Shown here one piece after another: positions 5,069 to 7,951 of a stretch of 7,951 nucleotides of DNA. How positions within the stretch are numbered: the stretch's first letter is position 1; every line of letters begins with the position of its first letter. This DNA comes from an uncultured bacterium (lineage in GTDB: Bacteria > Cyanobacteriota > Vampirovibrionia > Gastranaerophilales > Gastranaerophilaceae): contig CALAWF010000014.1 of assembly GCA_937894665.1 (NCBI GenBank), positions 1 through 7,951 on the forward strand, read 5' to 3'. Position numbers and translations under genes: made by a program. Under the pieces are notes generated by a model. It did no database searches. It saw only the letters and a program-made list of their open reading frames with translations, and was not told the DNA's origin.

Positions 5069-6034
5069 TTACAAACCAGTTTTACTTGATAGATTAAGAA
5101 TTTCCAAAAATGAAAATACGGATGCAAATTCATCAAACAATTTTTTATACTGATTGATGTCATCAATCCTACAGAACAAATGGTTCATCTCAAATAAATC
5201 TTTATTCGTTGAAAGCAAAATTAACACTGAATCCTCATATATTGAACATTGCATTTTACTTATTCTAAAACTCGTATGCAACTGCATAAATCTATCCATA
5301 AATGCCGTATTGAACAAATATCTGGCTTCGATTTGTCCATGAGATTCATCTTTTGATTTTTTAACATAAACGTCATATTTTTTATTAAATTTTTCGTACT
5401 CAAACTCTACTTTTTCGAATCCTTTAGGAGTTTTGTTAAATCCGCTTTTTGAATAAATCAAAACTCTTGATTTAACTTTCTTTTGCATTTTAAAATACAT
5501 TGAAACACCTTTAAAAAGTCTTGTTTCTTGTGTTTTCCCGTGAGTAGTTTTTAGATAATTCAAATTTGCCTCTAGAATAATAAACGGACTACCATTAAAA
5601 ATCCCACAAAATCTGTCATCTACAGAAGCATATCGTACTGGCTTGTTAAAAAGCAATGAGTTATTATATTCAGAATACGAAATTTCTCCACAATCATAGA
5701 CAATATCATGACCAAAAGATTTTAAAAGATTTGTATAGAGATCATTTTTTAACTCTTCTTTTAATTCACTGCTTTCACGAAAAATAAATGCAATAATAGA
5801 ACCAACCAAAGCAAGTATTGCTAATATAATATGAAAATTTAAGTCATAATTCATTTCATGTTTTAAAGGAGCAAAACCAGCCAAAAAAATAACAATATAT
5901 ACTAATACCCATGTTGTGTATAATTTTTTAACATGCAGCTTTTGAGATTCATTCCACCTTTGAGCATTTTCTTGCATAACTTTCGCAAACTCAAGTGCAA
6001 AACTTTCTTTATATTTATCCATACATTGTGGCAT
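5069..6034 (-). CDS. DUF3137 family membrane protein
   Basis: The 321-residue protein has a short cytoplasmic amphipathic start, two membrane helices (about 40-57 and 66-86), and a large cytoplasmic domain. That domain carries the hallmarks I know from DUF3137: DDRFCGIFNGSPFIILEANL (139-158), LFKGVSMYF (173-181), the F-x-Y-E-K-F/Y-D-V-Y run at 211-223, QIEARYLFNTAFMDRF (234-249), and DLFEMN (279-284), ending in a leucine-rich helix. The family's biochemical role is unknown. Its ATG lies one base after the flgC stop (TAAAATG), so its translation is probably coupled to flgC; an inner ATG (Met5) is a possible alternative and neither has a good ribosome site. The coupling makes a link to flagellar assembly thinkable, but the family also occurs in bacteria without flagella. 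Confidence 0.85.
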   Translation of the reverse strand: MPQCMDKYKESFALEFAKVMQENAQRWNESQKLHVKKLYTTWVLVYIVIFLAGFAPLKHEMNYDLNFHIILAILALVGSIIAFIFRESSELKEELKNDLYTNLLKSFGHDIVYDCGEISYSEYNNSLLFNKPVRYASVDDRFCGIFNGSPFIILEANLNYLKTTHGKTQETRLFKGVSMYFKMQKKVKSRVLIYSKSGFNKTPKGFEKVEFEYEKFNKKYDVYVKKSKDESHGQIEARYLFNTAFMDRFMQLHTSFRISKMQCSIYEDSVLILLSTNKDLFEMNHLFCRIDDINQYKKLFDEFASVFSFLEILNLSSKTGL

Positions 6035-6035
6035 T

Positions 6036-6479
6036 TTATTTACCGATTTCCAAAGCTCTTTGTGCCATTGATTTTGAAATATTTACCAATGCCAAGTTTG
6101 CTTCATAAGCTCTTTGTGCCATCAAAGCATCTGCTATATCAACCATTGCATTTACGTTTGAAGCCCTGATATAACCATCCGCATCAGCATCAGGGTGTCC
6201 CGGTTTATAAATTTTTTCCCCTAAAGTTGGATCTTCAACAACTCCGGAAAAACTAACTCCACCTTCCAGATATGGCAAAGTTCCAACACCAAAAACATCT
6301 TCTTTCATAGAGTTCATAACTCCGTGAAAAGAAACATCATCAACTGCATTAAGTACAGGGATTTTTCTGACATAATTTGGAGTATCAAGGTTTGCGATGT
6401 TCTTTGCGTGAACATCAATTCTGCGTCCATGAACCTTGAGGGCATTTGCACCTATATCAATTGAATCCATTATACCCAT
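6036..6479 (-). CDS. flgC: Flagellar proximal rod protein FlgC
   Basis: FlgC forms part of the proximal rod crossing the periplasm between the MS ring and the distal rod; it is exported by the flagellar type III system. The 147-residue sequence has the rod/hook N-terminal signature KNIANLDTPNYVRK (26-39), the FlgC-specific block YKPGHPDADADGYIRASNVN (91-110), and the C-terminal helix with RAYEAN (123-128) and KSMAQRALEIG (136-146). The length is near the family norm. AGGTGAT lies about six bases before the ATG. It follows flgB by 22 bp and is followed by a DUF3137 gene at one base; fliE, which often comes next, is not there. Confidence 0.95.
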   Translation of the reverse strand: MGIMDSIDIGANALKVHGRRIDVHAKNIANLDTPNYVRKIPVLNAVDDVSFHGVMNSMKEDVFGVGTLPYLEGGVSFSGVVEDPTLGEKIYKPGHPDADADGYIRASNVNAMVDIADALMAQRAYEANLALVNISKSMAQRALEIGK

Positions 6480-6501
6480 TTATTTATCACCTGCCTTAAA
6501 A

Positions 6502-6849
6502 TTATTTACCTACGTTAATTACTGTTTTCATTTCAGTAACAATATTTGACATTCTTCTTGTTGCCATTGAATAAAGAATGGCATTTTCCTGCATTTGCAA
6601 AAGTTCATTAGCAGGATTGATTGGGTCATCTGACTGTTCTGTTATTACTGCAGATGGACCTAACTTTTCAGACAATTGAGTTTCCAATGGACTATTCATA
6701 GAACTCAAATATTGCCCAAAACTAATATCCTGTCTTAAATACCCAGGAGTATCTACATTCGCAACATTTGAACCCAAAGCACGTTGTCTTTGAGAAATCA
6801 AATCCATCATAAGTGAAACTTTACCCATACTGTCTAAAGAAGTGTACAT
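6502..6849 (-). CDS. flgB: Flagellar proximal rod protein FlgB
   Basis: FlgB is the innermost proximal rod subunit, partner of FlgC, FlgF and FliE. The N-terminal part shows the family motif SNVANVDTPGYLRQDISF (27-44), with the usual DTPGY turn and following Phe. The C-terminal part (from about 79) is the long helix that packs in the rod: NPANELLQMQENAILYSMATR. At 115 residues it is a little shorter than typical FlgB (about 130), with a short middle segment. AAGGT lies eight bases before the ATG. It sits 20 bp downstream of the FlgF/FlgG-type gene, so the four flagellar genes form one transcript. Confidence 0.92.
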   Translation of the reverse strand: MYTSLDSMGKVSLMMDLISQRQRALGSNVANVDTPGYLRQDISFGQYLSSMNSPLETQLSEKLGPSAVITEQSDDPINPANELLQMQENAILYSMATRRMSNIVTEMKTVINVGK

Positions 6850-6869
6850 TATATTTTACCTTTCAATTA

Positions 6870-7586
6870 TTAACCTTCTCTGATGTTGATTGACTTGTTG
6901 TACATTGTATCTGCAAGTTTTAACATCTGCATACTTGCAAGCATTGAAGCATTTAATCTCAACAAATCTGTTGCAGATTGATAAATACTTACATTTGCTC
7001 GTTCAAGATTATTTTGTTTGATACAATCATGATTTTTAATCAATCTGCCTTCACCGGCTTCATCCGTTGCGATAAGTCTGTTCATATCAGCCGTTTGCAT
7101 TCCGTCAGGATTGTCAAATCTAACAAGCGGAATTGTACCAACTTTTTTAGCCTTATCACCTCTAGCGTCATAAACAAGAACTTCGCCATTCTGTTTAATC
7201 TCAAACTTAAAACAGTTTGTCGGAATTTTTATACCTTCACCAACAATCCAGCCATCACTTGTTGTTAAATATCCATCTTTACCTTGGCGGAAAGAACCAT
7301 CTCTTGTATATTGAACTTCACCGGATGGAGAAACAACAGGGATATACCCAGGACCATCAATCGCAACATCATAAGGGTTACTTGTAATTCTAATTGAACC
7401 CTGAGAATGATCGGTTCTAACAGTACCTGTCAAATAACCGTCCTCTTTTAAAATTTGTTCAAAGGTAACTTTTTTATACCCGTTTGTTTGAACATTCGCC
7501 AAATTATTTGCAATTTGGCCAAAACGTTCAAATTGAACGAGTGCGTTATTAGTACCTTTTGAAATTATAGCTTGTAAATTATACAT
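6870..7586 (-). CDS. Flagellar rod protein of the FlgF/FlgG family (complete)
   Basis: The 238-residue protein has the whole FlgF/FlgG layout: NNLANVQTNGYKKVTF (27-42), the central block with QGSIRITSNPYDVAIDGPGYI (62-82), YTRDGSF (93-99) and DGWIVGEGIKIP (111-122), and the C-terminal LERANVS (194-200) entering the final rod helix. Rod proteins of this family polymerise between FlgB/FlgC and the hook. FlgF and FlgG cannot be told apart safely from sequence alone: the length suits either, and the C-terminal helix (SATDLLRLNASMLASMQMLKLADTM) departs from the usual Glu-x-x-x-Met-Ile and QRAYE form. GAGGG precedes the ATG. It lies 16 bp after a second gene of the same family, suggesting an flgF-flgG pair. 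Confidence 0.88.
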   Translation of the reverse strand: MYNLQAIISKGTNNALVQFERFGQIANNLANVQTNGYKKVTFEQILKEDGYLTGTVRTDHSQGSIRITSNPYDVAIDGPGYIPVVSPSGEVQYTRDGSFRQGKDGYLTTSDGWIVGEGIKIPTNCFKFEIKQNGEVLVYDARGDKAKKVGTIPLVRFDNPDGMQTADMNRLIATDEAGEGRLIKNHDCIKQNNLERANVSIYQSATDLLRLNASMLASMQMLKLADTMYNKSINIREG

Positions 7587-7602
7587 TTATTTGCCCTCTA
7601 TC

Positions 7603-7951
7603 TTATGATGATGAACTCAATTGAGATATTGCCTTACCTAGAACAGAATTTTGAAGCATAAACATTTGTCTATTTGCATCAAAATTTTTCATTATAGGCA
7701 TCATTTTAATAAACTCTTCTTGCAATGCAACGTTTGAATATTCGTTATAACCCTGTTTTACATTTGGATCCATAACAACAATACCATTTGCATCTACAAC
7801 CCCAAGTTGAGCTATATTCATAACTTTCTTGGTTTCAGGATTGAACATGGTTATTTTTCCTGATTTATCAATTTTAATCTGTTTCAAATCTTGTGGAATA
7901 AAAGGAAGTTTGATAGGAGTACCTGCACTAGAAAGTACACTAGCACCATCC
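7603..7951 (-). CDS. Flagellar rod/hook-basal-body protein of the FlgF/FlgG family, C-terminal part
   Basis: The frame is open to the right edge of the window and gives the last 115 residues; the start lies outside. A TTG at 7887 is inside the gene, not its start, because family-like sequence continues upstream (DGASVLSSAGTPIKLPFIPQ). The fragment shows a beta-rich stretch with SGKITMFNPET and NIAQLGVVDANGIV, then VKQGYNEYSNV, the counterpart of the FlgG QG-x-LE-x-SNV motif, and a final helix with FDANRQMFMLQNSVLGKAI where the family has the QRAYE helix. With the paralogue 16 bp downstream it probably makes up the FlgF/FlgG pair; which is which remains open. Confidence 0.8.
   Translation of the reverse strand, partial: DGASVLSSAGTPIKLPFIPQDLKQIKIDKSGKITMFNPETKKVMNIAQLGVVDANGIVVMDPNVKQGYNEYSNVALQEEFIKMMPIMKNFDANRQMFMLQNSVLGKAISQLSSSS

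Overview
All recognisable genes in this window lie on the minus strand, so transcription runs from high to low coordinates. The DNA is strongly AT-rich, Shine-Dalgarno sites are mostly clear, and the single tRNA gene encodes its own CCA end. Flagellar rod genes, a class I hybrid-cluster protein, a DUF3137 protein and several tiny secreted orphan proteins suggest an anaerobic, motile, low-GC bacterium with a flagellum. My best guess is a gut or environmental Vampirovibrionia/Melainabacteria-type lineage (e.g. Gastranaerophilales). That placement is inference from gene content and style; no marker gene here proves it.

Right part (7951 to 4649, read leftwards): a flagellar proximal-rod operon. 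It holds the 3' end of an FlgF/FlgG-type gene, a complete second FlgF/FlgG-type gene, flgB and flgC. One base after the flgC stop begins a DUF3137 membrane protein, followed 12 bp later by a small three-helix membrane protein. fliE, often found directly after flgBC, is absent from that position.

Middle (4657 to 4331): a tRNA-Leu(GAG) gene. Its promoter (TTGGCA-N17-TATAAT) has its -35 box inside the last two sense codons of the preceding membrane-protein gene. A 16-bp stem-loop starts at the CCA end of the tRNA. Beyond it lies a second copy of the tRNA's T-arm/acceptor 3' end, split exactly in the T-loop by about 92 bp of more GC-rich, palindromic DNA. This is the strangest structure in the window.

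Left part (4289 to 1): five small or uncharacterised genes and one well-known enzyme. In order of transcription they are: a secreted Adhesin_E-like protein; an unknown 168-residue protein; a secreted protein made of five exact 20-residue repeats plus a partial sixth, with a 10-bp inverted repeat in its promoter region; Hcp (hybrid-cluster protein, NO/hydroxylamine reductase); a secreted 140-residue orphan whose start sits at leaderless distance from an extended -10; and the N-terminal part of an unknown cytoplasmic protein that runs off the left edge. These look like separate short transcription units, not one pathway; several share only a cell-envelope destination.
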